From Limimaricola sp041580155 (lineage in GTDB: Bacteria; Pseudomonadota; Alphaproteobacteria; Rhodobacterales; Rhodobacteraceae), in assembly GCA_041580155.1 (NCBI GenBank), contig JBFGEI010000008.1, positions 1-28,437 on the forward strand: 28,437 nucleotides of DNA. Direction: 5' to 3'. This document shows, piece after piece, positions 15,761-24,461 of the stretch. How positions within the stretch are numbered: position 1 is the first letter of the stretch; every line of letters begins with the position of its first letter. The notes beneath the pieces were generated by a model, which was given only the letters and a program-made list of their open reading frames with translations, was not told the DNA's origin and made no database searches. A program made the translations under genes and the position numbers.

Positions 15761-15789
15761 GGCCGTCACGACCCAAACGAGGATATTTC

Positions 15790-17088
15790 ATGACCGACCT
15801 TACTCCGCGCGAGATCGTCTCGGAACTCGATCGTTTCATCATCGGTCAGGCCGATGCAAAGCGCGCCGTCGCGGTGGCGCTGCGGTCGCGTTGGCGTCGC
15901 AAGCAGTTGGGTGACGACCTGCGCGACGAGGTCTACCCCAAGAACATTCTGATGATCGGACCGACCGGCGTCGGCAAGACCGAGATCTCGCGCCGGCTGG
16001 CCAAGCTGGCCCGGGCGCCGTTCCTCAAGGTCGAGGCGACAAAGTTCACCGAGGTCGGATACGTCGGGCGCGACGTCGAGCAGATCATCCGCGACCTGGT
16101 CGACAGCGCCATCATCCAGACCCGCGAGCTGATGCGCGAAGACGTCAAGGCGCGGGCCCGTGAAGCCGCCGAGGACCGGGTGATCAGCGCCGTCGCCGGC
16201 ACCGATGCCCGGGACCAGACGCGCGAGATGTTCCGCCGCAAGCTGAAGTCCGGCGAGTTGGACAACACGATGATCGAGATCGAGGTCAGCGACACCTCGA
16301 ACCCGATGCAGGGCTTCGAGATGCCGGGCCAGCCCGGCGGGATGATGAATCTCGGCGACATCTTCGGCAAGGCGATGGGCGGTCGCAAGGTCAAGAAGCG
16401 GGTGACGGTCGCCGACAGCTACGAGATGCTCGTCGCCGACGAGGCCGACAAGCTGCTCGACGACGAGACCGTGACCAAGGCCGCGGTCGAGAGCGTCGAG
16501 CAGAACGGCATCGTGTTCCTCGACGAAATCGACAAGGTCTGCGCCCGTGCCGACGCCCGCGGCGCCGACGTCAGCCGCGAGGGCGTGCAGCGCGACCTGC
16601 TGCCGCTGATCGAGGGCACCACGGTCTCGACCAAGCACGGCTCGATCCGCACCGACCACATCCTGTTCATCGCGTCCGGCGCGTTCCACGTCGCCAAGCC
16701 GTCCGACCTGCTGCCCGAATTGCAGGGGCGGCTGCCGATCCGGGTCGAGCTGCGGCCGCTGACCGAGGCCGATTTCGTCCGGATCCTGACCGAGACCGAC
16801 AACGCGCTGACGCTGCAGTACTCGGCGCTGATGCAGACCGAACAGGTCACCGTCGCGTTCACCGACGACGGCATCTCGGCGCTGGCCCGGATTGCCGCCG
16901 AGGTGAACCAGTCGGTCGAGAACATCGGTGCGCGGCGGCTCTACACCGTGCTCGAGCGGGTGTTCGAAGAGCTGTCCTTCACCGCGCCCGACCGCGGCGG
17001 CGAGACGGTGACGGTCGACGCGGCCTTCGTCGAAACCCATCTGGGCGAGCTGTCGCGTTCGGCCGATCTGAGCCGCTACGTGCTCTAG
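15790..17088 (+). CDS. hslU: ATP-dependent protease ATPase subunit HslU (ClpY)
   Basis: AAA+ unfoldase that feeds HslV, 432 aa, standard length. Walker A GPTGVGKT is at 57-64, the pore motif GYVGRDVE lies just downstream, the inserted I-domain spans roughly 110-230 with a Gly/Met-rich section (GQPGGMMNLGD), Walker B VFLDEID is at 242-248, and sensor II is GARRL. The C-terminus LSRYVL is the HslV-activating tail. The ATG at 15790 has GAGGAT upstream and follows the hslV spacer. The stop codon overlaps the stop of the convergent metallophosphatase gene. Confidence 0.97.
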   Translation: MTDLTPREIVSELDRFIIGQADAKRAVAVALRSRWRRKQLGDDLRDEVYPKNILMIGPTGVGKTEISRRLAKLARAPFLKVEATKFTEVGYVGRDVEQIIRDLVDSAIIQTRELMREDVKARAREAAEDRVISAVAGTDARDQTREMFRRKLKSGELDNTMIEIEVSDTSNPMQGFEMPGQPGGMMNLGDIFGKAMGGRKVKKRVTVADSYEMLVADEADKLLDDETVTKAAVESVEQNGIVFLDEIDKVCARADARGADVSREGVQRDLLPLIEGTTVSTKHGSIRTDHILFIASGAFHVAKPSDLLPELQGRLPIRVELRPLTEADFVRILTETDNALTLQYSALMQTEQVTVAFTDDGISALARIAAEVNQSVENIGARRLYTVLERVFEELSFTAPDRGGETVTVDAAFVETHLGELSRSADLSRYVL

Positions 17089-17873
17089 ACCTGGCGCCAG
17101 ACCGACTTTGCCTTTGCAAAGCGCGCCGTCTCGATGATCTCGAAGCGCGGCGCGCTTTCGGCACCGTAACGTTCGACCTTGATCCGGCCGGGACCGATGT
17201 GCAGCAGGTTGAAGCTGTTGATGTCCTCGCGCAGCCGGGTCGAGAGCCCGGTGCCGGCCTGCACCAGCAGCACCCCCGGCGCCGCGGTCAGCGGCGCCAC
17301 CTGGGCGTTGTGCAGATGCCCCGACAGCACCACGTCAGCGCCGCAGCGGCCCAGCGACGCGACCGCAGCGCGGGCGCCGCGCATCAGCTTCTTCTCGGTG
17401 CCGATGTCGTGCTCGAGCGGGTGGTGCATCATCACGACATGGGTCCGGCCGTCCGGAGCGCCCAGAAAGGCGCTGCAGACCCTGCGGGTGGTACGCCGGC
17501 TGATCTTGCCCGACTGCCAGGCGAAACGGTTCACCGTGTTGACGCCGATCAACGCCACCTCGTCGTCCTCGAAGCTTGGCTCGAGATCCTGCGACACGAT
17601 GCTGCGGTAACGGCCGAACGGCTTCACGAAGCGCAGCCACGGGTTGTCGAGCGGCGTGTCGTGATTGCCCGGCACGCTGAGAACCGGTGGTGTCAGCCGG
17701 TCGATGAAGGCCGCGGCCTGTTCGAACTGACCGACCCGGGCGCGCTGCGTCAGATCTCCGGAAAACGCCACCATGTCGGGGGCCAGATCGTTGATCTGCG
17801 CGATCAGCGGTTCGAGGAGATCTTCCCGGGTCCGGCCAAAATGCAGATCCGAGATATGCAGTATCCGCCTCAT
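17085..17873 (-). CDS. Calcineurin-like metallophosphoesterase
   Basis: 262-aa cytoplasmic phosphoesterase of the calcineurin-like (CpdA/Icc-type) superfamily. Metal ligands are visible in order: D9 and H11 (HISDLHFG), D40 (SGDLT), N70 and H71 (PGNHD), MMHHPLEHD, and SGHLHNAQV. A cyclic-nucleotide phosphodiesterase is the closest general type; the true substrate is unknown. Its start overlaps the stop of the lipid kinase gene (ATGA), so the two are probably one transcript. It converges with hslU, the two stop codons sharing four bases (17085-17088). Confidence 0.88.
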   Translation of the reverse strand: MRRILHISDLHFGRTREDLLEPLIAQINDLAPDMVAFSGDLTQRARVGQFEQAAAFIDRLTPPVLSVPGNHDTPLDNPWLRFVKPFGRYRSIVSQDLEPSFEDDEVALIGVNTVNRFAWQSGKISRRTTRRVCSAFLGAPDGRTHVVMMHHPLEHDIGTEKKLMRGARAAVASLGRCGADVVLSGHLHNAQVAPLTAAPGVLLVQAGTGLSTRLREDINSFNLLHIGPGRIKVERYGAESAPRFEIIETARFAKAKSVWRQV

Positions 17874-18814
17874 GCCGCGACACCGTCTTCCGTCTGCTGC
17901 GGCACGATCAGTTCGAACGCATTCGGGATCATCTCGAACTTCAGCGGTCCGGTCATCGCGAATTTTTCGCCGTCGCAGGCGACCAGCTGTCGCTTGCGAC
18001 GGGTGCTGATCGTCATGCTGTCCGCGCAGATCAGCTCGAAATCCTCACCCAGCCGCATCTGCTTGACCGCCAGCCGCACCGCGTCGGCCAGCAGGCCGAG
18101 CCGCCCCTCGTCGGGCGAGATGAACACCGAGAACCCGCCGTTCCTGACGCATTCCGCACCCTCGAGACCAAAATGCTCGAGCTGGAACGCCGAGCGGGCG
18201 ACGAATACCAGCGGCGTCCGCAGCCGCCGGGTCTCGCCCTCGGCCTCGATCGTCAAATCGAGCGGTCGGCGGAACCGCCAGAAGGTCTTGATCACCGACC
18301 AATGGGCCGCGATCCGGCGCCGGCCCCAGCGACCGTAGACCGTCTCGCGCTCTTTTAGGATCGCGGGATAGACCCCGATGCTTGCGTTGTTGAGAAAGAT
18401 CCGGCCGTTGACCGACCCAAGCGTCAGCATCTCGGGGCGGCCGGTGGCGATCACCTTGGCCGCGCCCTCCGGGTCCTCGGGAATGCCGTAGCCGCGGGCG
18501 AAGAAGTTGAAGGTACCAAGCGGCAGCACGCCCAGTCGGCAGCCCGATCCGTTCATCTCGGCGGCCACCGCCATGATGGTGCCGTCACCGCCGGCGGCGA
18601 CGATGGTGCGGTGGCCGTCCGCGATCGCCTTTCGGGTCGCCTCGGTGATCGAGGCACCCTTGTCGAGACGGCGCAGCTCGGCGTCGGGGCCGAGCACGGC
18701 CATTGCGGCGTCGATGGCGTCGGACTCGCGGCTGTTGCGGCCCGAGCCGTCGTTGCAGATCACGCAGATCCCGGCCCGGTCGGGGATCGGTCGGGCGGCG
18801 AGCGGTTCGGGCAT
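17870..18814 (-). CDS. Diacylglycerol/lipid kinase family protein
   Basis: 314-aa lipid kinase of the DAGK catalytic domain family (YegS/DgkB/sphingosine-kinase fold). The nucleotide-binding motif AAGGDGTIMAVA (73-84) and the second motif LPLGTFNFFARG (97-108) are clear; the latter has Phe where GTxNDFAR is commoner. NDGSG near the N-terminus is the first conserved block. The start at 18814 is chosen because GGAG precedes it and the protein then begins just before the fold; the frame runs open to 18952. Substrate (diacylglycerol, phosphatidylglycerol or another lipid) is not predictable. The 122-bp gap to the divergent MFS gene includes a TTGACA (18847-18842, minus strand) without a good -10. 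Confidence 0.88.
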   Translation of the reverse strand: MPEPLAARPIPDRAGICVICNDGSGRNSRESDAIDAAMAVLGPDAELRRLDKGASITEATRKAIADGHRTIVAAGGDGTIMAVAAEMNGSGCRLGVLPLGTFNFFARGYGIPEDPEGAAKVIATGRPEMLTLGSVNGRIFLNNASIGVYPAILKERETVYGRWGRRRIAAHWSVIKTFWRFRRPLDLTIEAEGETRRLRTPLVFVARSAFQLEHFGLEGAECVRNGGFSVFISPDEGRLGLLADAVRLAVKQMRLGEDFELICADSMTISTRRKRQLVACDGEKFAMTGPLKFEMIPNAFELIVPQQTEDGVAA

Positions 18815-18936
18815 GTCCGTGGACTCCAGTTGAGTGTCGGCTGTCAACGCGGCCCGACCGGCTTGGGTTTCCCGGCGCGCCCCCTTTCGCCGCGTCGCGA
18901 TCCGCGCCATCAAGGGCCCCGGAAAGGCGTCCCGAC

Positions 18937-20181
18937 ATGAGCACCCTGGCATTCCTGCGCGACAATGCGCCGTTTCTTGCGGCCGGCGTGCTGCTGACGC
19001 TGGCCTCGTCCTTCGGCCAGACCTTCTTCATCTCGGTCTTCGCCGGGCAGATCCGCGCCGACTTCGGGCTGAGCCACGGCAGCTGGGGCGCGATCTACAC
19101 GCTCGGGACCACCGCTTCGGCGCTGCTGATGATCTGGGCCGGCGGGCTGACCGACCGGTTTCGCGCCCGGGTGCTGGGGCCGTCGATGATGGCGCTGCTG
19201 GCGATAGGCTGTCTCGGCATGGCGCTGGTGCCGGCGGGCTGGGGCTGGGGACTGGCGCTGGTGATCTTCGTGCTGCGCTTCGCGGGGCAGGGGATGATGA
19301 CCCATATCGCGGTGGTGGCGATGGCGCGCTGGTTCGTGGCGACACGGGGAAGGGCGCTGTCGGTCGCCTCGATGGGGGTGGCGGTCGGCCAGGCGGTGCT
19401 GCCGCTGGGCTTCGTCTGGGCGCTGCACCATGCCGGCTGGCGCAGCCTCTGGGTCGGCGCCGCGGGGCTGTTGCTGCTGGCGGTGCCGCTGGCGCTGGCG
19501 TTGCTGCGCCAGGAGCGCACGCCGCAGTCGATCGCCGAGTCCAGCCAGGTTGCCGGCATGTCGGGGCGGCACTGGACCCGCAACCAGGCGGTGTCGCACT
19601 GGCTGTTCTGGGCGATGGTGCCGGCGCTGCTGGGACCACCGGCCTGGGGCACGGCGCTGTTCTTCCAGCAAGTGCACCTGAGCCAGGTCAAGGGCTGGGC
19701 GCTGGCCGAGTTCGTGGCGCTGATGCCGCTGTTCACCGTGGTGACGATCATCGCCACCTTCGCCACCGGCGCGACGCTGGACCGGGTCGGCACGGCGCGG
19801 CTGATGCCGCTGTTCCTGCTGCCGTGGCTGGTCGGCTTCGCGGTGATGGGTCAGGCCGACAGCATCGCCGTGGCGGCGCTGGCGATGGCGATCCTGGGGA
19901 TCGGGACGGGGATGCAGGCGACGCTGCCGGGCGCGTTCTGGGCCGAGTTCTACGGCACGAGGCACATCGGCGCGATCAAGTCCTCGGCGGCGGCGATCAT
20001 GGTGTTCGGCTCGGCGATCGGGCCGGGCCTGACCGGGTTGCTGATCGACCGCGGTGTCGACTTTCCGCAGCAGATGCTGGCGATCGTCGGCTATTTCGGC
20101 GCCGCCGGCGCGCTGGCGGGATGGGCGGTGCTGCGCGCCGCGCCGCTGGTGTCGCGCAGCTCGGTTCCGGCGACGGCCTGA
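18937..20181 (+). CDS. Major facilitator superfamily transporter
   Basis: 414-aa inner-membrane protein with about 12 hydrophobic helices. The loop 2-3 signature appears as WAGGLTDRFRARVLG, and a counterpart in the second half as TGATLDRVGTARLMP. GQGMMTHIAVVAMARWF and MGVAVGQAVLPLG fit the monocarboxylate/oxalate-formate-like MFS branches, but the substrate is unknown. The ATG at 18937 has GGAAAGG upstream. It is divergent from the lipid kinase gene and convergent with smr, only 3 bp apart. Confidence 0.9.
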   Translation: MSTLAFLRDNAPFLAAGVLLTLASSFGQTFFISVFAGQIRADFGLSHGSWGAIYTLGTTASALLMIWAGGLTDRFRARVLGPSMMALLAIGCLGMALVPAGWGWGLALVIFVLRFAGQGMMTHIAVVAMARWFVATRGRALSVASMGVAVGQAVLPLGFVWALHHAGWRSLWVGAAGLLLLAVPLALALLRQERTPQSIAESSQVAGMSGRHWTRNQAVSHWLFWAMVPALLGPPAWGTALFFQQVHLSQVKGWALAEFVALMPLFTVVTIIATFATGATLDRVGTARLMPLFLLPWLVGFAVMGQADSIAVAALAMAILGIGTGMQATLPGAFWAEFYGTRHIGAIKSSAAAIMVFGSAIGPGLTGLLIDRGVDFPQQMLAIVGYFGAAGALAGWAVLRAAPLVSRSSVPATA

Positions 20182-20184
20182 GGC

Positions 20185-20790
20185 TCAGCGCGGCTTGCGC
20201 AGGTAGATGTAGTAGGCGCCTTCGCCGCCGTGGCGGATATGCGCCGGGGCGATCTGCAGCACCGCCTGGCCCAGCGGCGGCAGCGACAGCCATTGCGGCA
20301 CCTGGTGCCGCAGCTGGCCGCGCCGCACCGGCATCGGCGCGTCGTAGTCGCGGGCCTTGCCCTTGCCGGTGATCACCAGCACCAGCCGTCGGCCGATCGC
20401 CTGGGACGACAGGATGAAGGCGATGAGTTCGGGATGCGCCTCGGACAGGGTCATCCCGTGCAGGTCGAGCCGCGCCTCGGGGTCGAGCTTGCCGCGCTTC
20501 ATCCGGCCGTGCGCCTTGGCGTCCATCGCCACCGGTGCGGCGCGCAGCCGCTCTGTCAGCTGCGGCAGCAGGTCGTTGGCGCGGCGCGGATCGGCCTTCT
20601 GGCCAACGTTGAAGCGTGGCAGGGGATTGGCCGCGGACATCTGCGGTTCGATCGTCTTCCGCGGCGCCGGGGTGGCTTGCGCGGCGTCGGGCAGCGCCGG
20701 GCGCGGCTTGTGCAGCGGGTCGGCCTGGCGCGCGACACTGTCCCACAACGCCCGTTCGTCGGGCGACAGATGGCGCGGGCGGCGCGACAT
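20185..20790 (-). CDS. Smr-domain protein
   Basis: 201-aa protein with a basic, disordered N-terminal half and a C-terminal Smr (MutS2-related) domain. Domain motifs are LDLHGMT (108-114), VITGKGK (139-145) and HGGEGAYYIYLRK (187-199). Smr domains are nucleic-acid endonucleases or RNA-binding modules; stand-alone proteins of this type (YdaL/SmrA/SmrB-like) act on DNA or on collided-ribosome mRNA, and I cannot tell which applies here. Its start overlaps the mltA stop by one base (TGATG), indicating coupling. Confidence 0.92.
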   Translation of the reverse strand: MSRRPRHLSPDERALWDSVARQADPLHKPRPALPDAAQATPAPRKTIEPQMSAANPLPRFNVGQKADPRRANDLLPQLTERLRAAPVAMDAKAHGRMKRGKLDPEARLDLHGMTLSEAHPELIAFILSSQAIGRRLVLVITGKGKARDYDAPMPVRRGQLRHQVPQWLSLPPLGQAVLQIAPAHIRHGGEGAYYIYLRKPR

Positions 20791-21821
20791 CAGGCGGGGT
20801 CGGCCAGCGTCAGCGGCAGCATGTCCCAGGCGCGCTGGATCGGCACCAGCACGACCATCCGGCCGCCGTCCTTGATCCGCCCGGCCTGAGATCCGGCGCG
20901 GCGCCCGGTGCCGAAGAAGATGTCGGCCCGCTGCGCGCCCTTGATCGCCGACCCGGTGTCCTGCGCCACCATCAGCCGGTTCATCGGCGTCTCGCCGGTC
21001 TTCTCGATCCAGACCGGCGATCCCAGCGGCACGTAAGCCGGATCGACCGCGACGGTCCGCAACGGCGTGATCGACCGGTTCATCGCGCCCAGCGGTCCGC
21101 GCTCGGCCGGGACCTCGTTCACCTCGCGGAAGAACACGTAGGACCGGTTGGTCCAAAGCAGCGCCCGGCCCTCGTCGGGGTTGCGGCGGATCCAGTTGCG
21201 GATCACCGCCGCCGAGACCTGGTGCGGCTCGTAGACGCCGCGCGCGACGAGTTCCTGGCCGATCGACGAATAGGGCTGCCGGTTCGCCGCGCCGTAGCCA
21301 AGCCGGATCACCTTGCCCTGCGGCAGCCGGACCCGGCCCGAGCCTTGGATCTGCAGGAAGAACAGGTCGACCGGGTCGACATAGGCGATCTCGAGACCGC
21401 GGCCTTTCAGCGCCGGGCCTTCGTCGATCTCCTTGCGGGTCAGCCAGGGACCTTCTTCGGGCAGATCGTCGGGCACCCGGTAGACCGGCGCCACCAGCCG
21501 ACCGTCGGGGACTTCCGAGCCGCGCATCTCGGGTTCGTAATAGCCGGTGAACAGCGCCGGGCTGTCGTCCTCGACCAGCACCGGCATGAAGAACAGCTCG
21601 AAGAAGGCGCGGGCGTCGCCGACCTCATGCGCGAGGCTGCACAGCGCCTGCCAGTCGCGGTCGCGCAGATCGCCGCAGGTTTCGAGAAACACATCGAGCG
21701 CCGCGGCGTGGTCATCCTCGGCCCAGCCATCGAGTTCGGAAAACCCAAGCAGGGTAGGGGCGGCCGCAGCGGGACCGGGAAGTCCCAGCGCCAGGGCAAG
21801 CGCGGCCGCCAGTCGGGTCAT
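20790..21821 (-). CDS. mltA: Membrane-bound-type lytic murein transglycosylase A (MltA)
   Basis: 343-aa periplasmic peptidoglycan lytic transglycosylase. A signal peptide is seen at about 1-20 (hydrophobic core, then PAAAA). It lacks a lipobox cysteine, so it is probably soluble rather than a lipoprotein as in E. coli. The MltA domain includes LFTGYYEPEMRGS and FFLQIQGSGR, and the C-terminal 3D domain has MVAQDTGSAIKGAQRADIFFG, with its catalytic-type aspartates. It lies between the Tim44-like gene (ATGA overlap) and smr in one operon. Confidence 0.94.
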   Translation of the reverse strand: MTRLAAALALALGLPGPAAAAPTLLGFSELDGWAEDDHAAALDVFLETCGDLRDRDWQALCSLAHEVGDARAFFELFFMPVLVEDDSPALFTGYYEPEMRGSEVPDGRLVAPVYRVPDDLPEEGPWLTRKEIDEGPALKGRGLEIAYVDPVDLFFLQIQGSGRVRLPQGKVIRLGYGAANRQPYSSIGQELVARGVYEPHQVSAAVIRNWIRRNPDEGRALLWTNRSYVFFREVNEVPAERGPLGAMNRSITPLRTVAVDPAYVPLGSPVWIEKTGETPMNRLMVAQDTGSAIKGAQRADIFFGTGRRAGSQAGRIKDGGRMVVLVPIQRAWDMLPLTLADPA

Positions 21822-22477
21822 TCGCCGGTCGCGACCAGAATCCAGTTCGGATCGTCGCTGCCCATGGTGCGTGCGAAGGTCCAGACGTCGCGCTGGCGCT
21901 TGATCTCGGAGGAGCTGCCCTCGACGACCTGTCCGTTGGCGTCGCGCACGAGGCTGGTCATCTCGCCGACGAAGCGGACCGCGATCTCGCCCTCGCGGGT
22001 GGCGCGATCGAATGTCGCGCCCTTGACCACGAGTTCACTGATGCCGACGAAGGTGGCCTCGATCTTCAGCCCCTGACGCTCGCGGTCGGCGACGACGCTG
22101 GCGAAGGCCTCGTAGACCTCTTCCGACAGGAACGGCTTGACGTTGCTCAGGTCGCCACGCTCGAAATCCATCAGGATCATCTCGTAGGCGCCGCGGGCGC
22201 CCTGCAGGAAGTCGTTCAGACCGAACGACGGGTCCGCCGCTTTCATCGCCGACAGGGCGCGCGCCATGTCGCTGCCCTCGGGAACGTGATCGGTGATGTC
22301 GCGATCGGGACCGCCCTCGATCACCTCGAGTTCGGGACGCGACCGGCGCTTTTCCGAAGCAGCGGGCAGCTGCGGCTTTTCAAAGCCCTCGCGGGTGCCC
22401 AGAACGCCGCGCAACCGCAGGATCAGGAAGATCGCGATGCCGGCAAGCACCAGCAGCTGGATGATCGGTGAGTTCAT
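21818..22477 (-). CDS. Tim44/TimA-like membrane protein
   Basis: 219-aa protein with an N-terminal membrane helix (about 5-20), a charged linker (25-70) and a C-terminal Tim44-like domain (about 75-215; for example FLQGARGAYEMILMDFERGD, FLSEEVYEAFASVV). In mitochondria Tim44 tethers the import motor; the bacterial relatives are inner-membrane-anchored and their role is not firmly settled. The neighbouring divergent fxsA-secB pair is the standard context in this order. The ATG at 22477 is well placed, and the stop overlaps mltA (ATGA). Confidence 0.9.
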   Translation of the reverse strand: MNSPIIQLLVLAGIAIFLILRLRGVLGTREGFEKPQLPAASEKRRSRPELEVIEGGPDRDITDHVPEGSDMARALSAMKAADPSFGLNDFLQGARGAYEMILMDFERGDLSNVKPFLSEEVYEAFASVVADRERQGLKIEATFVGISELVVKGATFDRATREGEIAVRFVGEMTSLVRDANGQVVEGSSSEIKRQRDVWTFARTMGSDDPNWILVATGE

Positions 22478-22600
22478 TCGGGGCCTCTTTCACGCACGGG
22501 CATGGCAGACAGCCCATGTCGAACCTATGTAAGCCACGCATCTGTTCAAGTCCACCGCGCCCCGGGATGTGCGCGGGCTGGAAAAAGGGAGAACGCCCCA

Positions 22601-23086
22601 ATGTGGCTGCTGGTTGCCTTTCTCGCGGTTCCTCTCATCGAGATCGCGCTGTTCATCCAGGTCGGCGGGCTGATCGGGCTCTGGCCGACGCTGCTGATCG
22701 TCGTCGTGACCGCGATCGCCGGCACCTATCTGGTGCGCGGCCAGGGCGCGCAGGCGATGGCCCGGCTACGGCAATCGCTGAACGAATTGCAGGATCCGTC
22801 GCAGCCGCTGGCCGATGGCGCGATGATTCTGTTCGCCGGCGCGCTGCTGCTGACCCCGGGGTTCTTCACCGACGCCTGCGGCTTTGCGCTGCTGATCCCG
22901 TCGGTGCGGCGCCGGGTGTTCGTGGCGCTGCGCCAGAAGGTCAAGATGCAGGGCTTCGCGATGGGCCAGCAGCCGGGTCAGCCGCCGCATCCCGAACGGC
23001 CGCGCGACACCGTGATCGACGGCGATTTCCACGAGGTGACGCCGCGCCGCGACCCGTCGCGACCCTCGGGCTGGACCAAGCCCTGA
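22601..23086 (+). CDS. fxsA: FxsA family membrane protein
   Basis: 161-aa inner-membrane protein of the FxsA family (suppressor of F exclusion of phage T7 in E. coli; cellular role unclear). Three to four hydrophobic segments lie in residues 1-105: WLLVAFLAVPLIEIALFI, LWPTLLIVVVTAIAGTYLV with RGQG after it, and ALLLTPGFFTDACGFALLIP, the family signature. The hydrophilic tail is Pro/Arg-rich. The ATG at 22601 is chosen because AAGGGAGA precedes it and the family starts with this helix; an open frame extends 33 codons upstream. It is divergent from the Tim44-like gene (123-bp gap). Confidence 0.92.
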   Translation: MWLLVAFLAVPLIEIALFIQVGGLIGLWPTLLIVVVTAIAGTYLVRGQGAQAMARLRQSLNELQDPSQPLADGAMILFAGALLLTPGFFTDACGFALLIPSVRRRVFVALRQKVKMQGFAMGQQPGQPPHPERPRDTVIDGDFHEVTPRRDPSRPSGWTKP

Positions 23087-23112
23087 GCGGTCCCGGAATG
23101 GTTGAACAAAAC

Positions 23113-23155
23113 CCCGGTCGCAGGCCGGGCGAAGCATTGAGGCCCTGCAACCGGG
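23113..23155 (+). other. Imperfect hairpin between fxsA and secB
   Basis: A 12-bp stem with one mismatch (23113-23124 with 23144-23155, arms CCGGTCGCAGG and CCTGCAACCGG) follows the fxsA stop. No T-run follows, so it could be a weak terminator or mRNA-stabilising structure. Its 3' arm lies in the spacer of the candidate secB promoter. Confidence 0.45.
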
Positions 23156-23165
23156 CTGCTAGGTT
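23137..23165 (+). promoter_or_regulatory. Candidate secB promoter
   Basis: TTGAGG (23137-23142) and TAGGTT (23160-23165) are 17 nt apart. Transcription would start about 25 nt before the secB ATG. The -10 and the bases after it (CTAGGTTGC) repeat the element in front of tsaE. Confidence 0.45.
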
Positions 23166-23195
23166 GCCGCGATATTTCATGACCGGAGTTGCAGC

Positions 23196-23732
23196 ATGAC
23201 CGACACGCCCGACGCCCCCGCGCCCTCGAACGGACACGCGCAGGACGACGCCGCCACGGCGCAGCCGAAGATCACCCAACGCGTCGTTGCACAGTATATC
23301 CGCGACCTGTCCTTCGAGAACGCGCTGGCGCAGAAGGGCCTGTCCGGCGATCTGCAGCCCGAGATCTCGGTGCAGGTCAACCTCGACGCCCGCAAGCGCG
23401 GCGCCGACGGCCAGTACGAGGTGATCACCAAGCTCAACATCACCTCGAAGTCGAAGACCGGCGGCGAGCCGCTGTTCGTGCTCGAGATCGAATATGCGGG
23501 CGTGTTCCAGATTTCCGGCGTGCCGGACGAACAGCTGCACCCCTATCTGCTGATCGAATGCCCGCGGATCACTTTCCCGTTCCTGCGCCGGATCGTGTCC
23601 GACGTGACCCGCGACGGCGGCTTCCCGCCGCTGAACCTCGAGAACATCGATTTCCTGCAGCTGTACCGCAACGAGATCGCCCGTCGCGCGCAGGCCCAGA
23701 AGGACCAGCCGACCCCGACGGCCGACGCTTGA
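23196..23732 (+). CDS. secB: Protein-export chaperone SecB
   Basis: 178-aa tetrameric chaperone that keeps preproteins unfolded and delivers them to SecA. The conserved core starts after a 25-residue acidic, Ala/Pro-rich N-terminus (QYIRDLSFENA). It includes VFQISGVPDEQLHPYLLIECP and the LFPFxR-type motif as ITFPFLRRIVSDVTRDGGFPP (split across the start of helix 3), then PLNLENIDFLQLY. It is longer at both ends than E. coli SecB, which is normal for alphaproteobacteria. It has its own candidate promoter and converges with dnaQ over a strong hairpin. Confidence 0.97.
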   Translation: MTDTPDAPAPSNGHAQDDAATAQPKITQRVVAQYIRDLSFENALAQKGLSGDLQPEISVQVNLDARKRGADGQYEVITKLNITSKSKTGGEPLFVLEIEYAGVFQISGVPDEQLHPYLLIECPRITFPFLRRIVSDVTRDGGFPPLNLENIDFLQLYRNEIARRAQAQKDQPTPTADA

Positions 23733-23739
23733 TCTGATC

Positions 23740-23762
23740 GGGCGCCCGACACGGGCGCCCGA
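23740..23762. terminator. Perfect hairpin between convergent secB and dnaQ
   Basis: CGGGCGCCCG (23740-23749) and CGGGCGCCCG (23753-23762) pair over 10 bp around ACA. It is symmetrical and so works on both strands, but there is no T-run on either side. It probably acts as a bidirectional transcript 3'-end structure. Confidence 0.6.
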
Positions 23763-23771
23763 CCCCGCGGA

Positions 23772-24461
23772 TCAGCCGAACTTGCGCCAGATGGCGGCGT
23801 CACCCAGCTTTTCGCGAAACTCCGCATGCGCCGCGGCCTCGGCTTCGGTCAGCCGCGCCGGTAGCGGCGTCGTCCGCGACCGCGGCCGCCATTCGGCAGA
23901 GCCGCTGTCACCGGTCTGACCCTGGTTCACCGACAGCGCGAAATCCGGCTGCCGGCCGCCGATCAGCTCGAGATACACCTCGGCGAGGATTTCGCTGTCG
24001 AGCAGCGCGCCGTGCAGCGTCCGTGCGCCGTTGTCGATGCCGAAGCGGCGGCACAACGCGTCGAGCGACGCCGGCGAGCCGGGAAACCGCTTGCGCGCGA
24101 TCGCCAGCGTGTCGAGCGCGCGGTCCATCGGGATTTTCGGCTTGTTGACCCAGCCCAGCTCGGCATTGAGGAATTTCATGTCGAAGGCGGCGTTGTGGAT
24201 CACCAGCCGCGCGTCGCCGATGAAATCGAGAAACTGCTGCGCGATCGCGGCGAACTTCGGCTTGTCGCGCAGGAAGTCGTCGCCCAGCCCGTGCACCTCG
24301 AAGGCGCCCTTCGGCATCGAGCGTTCCGGATTGATGTACTGGTGGTAGGTGCGCCCGGTCGGCATGTGGTTTTCAAGCTCGACGGCGCCGATCTCGACGA
24401 TGCGGTCGCCCTCGGCAGGCTCGAATCCGGTGGTTTCGGTGTCGAGAACGATCTCACGCAT
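23772..24461 (-). CDS. dnaQ: DNA polymerase III epsilon subunit (proofreading exonuclease)
   Basis: 229-aa 3'-5' exonuclease of the replicative polymerase. The DEDDh residues are visible: D7 and E9 (LDTETTG), D94 (HNAAFD), H150 and D155 (HGALLDSEILA). The C-terminal tail (175-229) carries the polymerase alpha interaction region and ends in AIWRKFG. The start overlaps the coaE stop by 8 bp. It is the last gene of the maf-aroE-coaE-dnaQ operon leading away from the putative origin. Confidence 0.97.
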   Translation of the reverse strand: MREIVLDTETTGFEPAEGDRIVEIGAVELENHMPTGRTYHQYINPERSMPKGAFEVHGLGDDFLRDKPKFAAIAQQFLDFIGDARLVIHNAAFDMKFLNAELGWVNKPKIPMDRALDTLAIARKRFPGSPASLDALCRRFGIDNGARTLHGALLDSEILAEVYLELIGGRQPDFALSVNQGQTGDSGSAEWRPRSRTTPLPARLTEAEAAAHAEFREKLGDAAIWRKFG

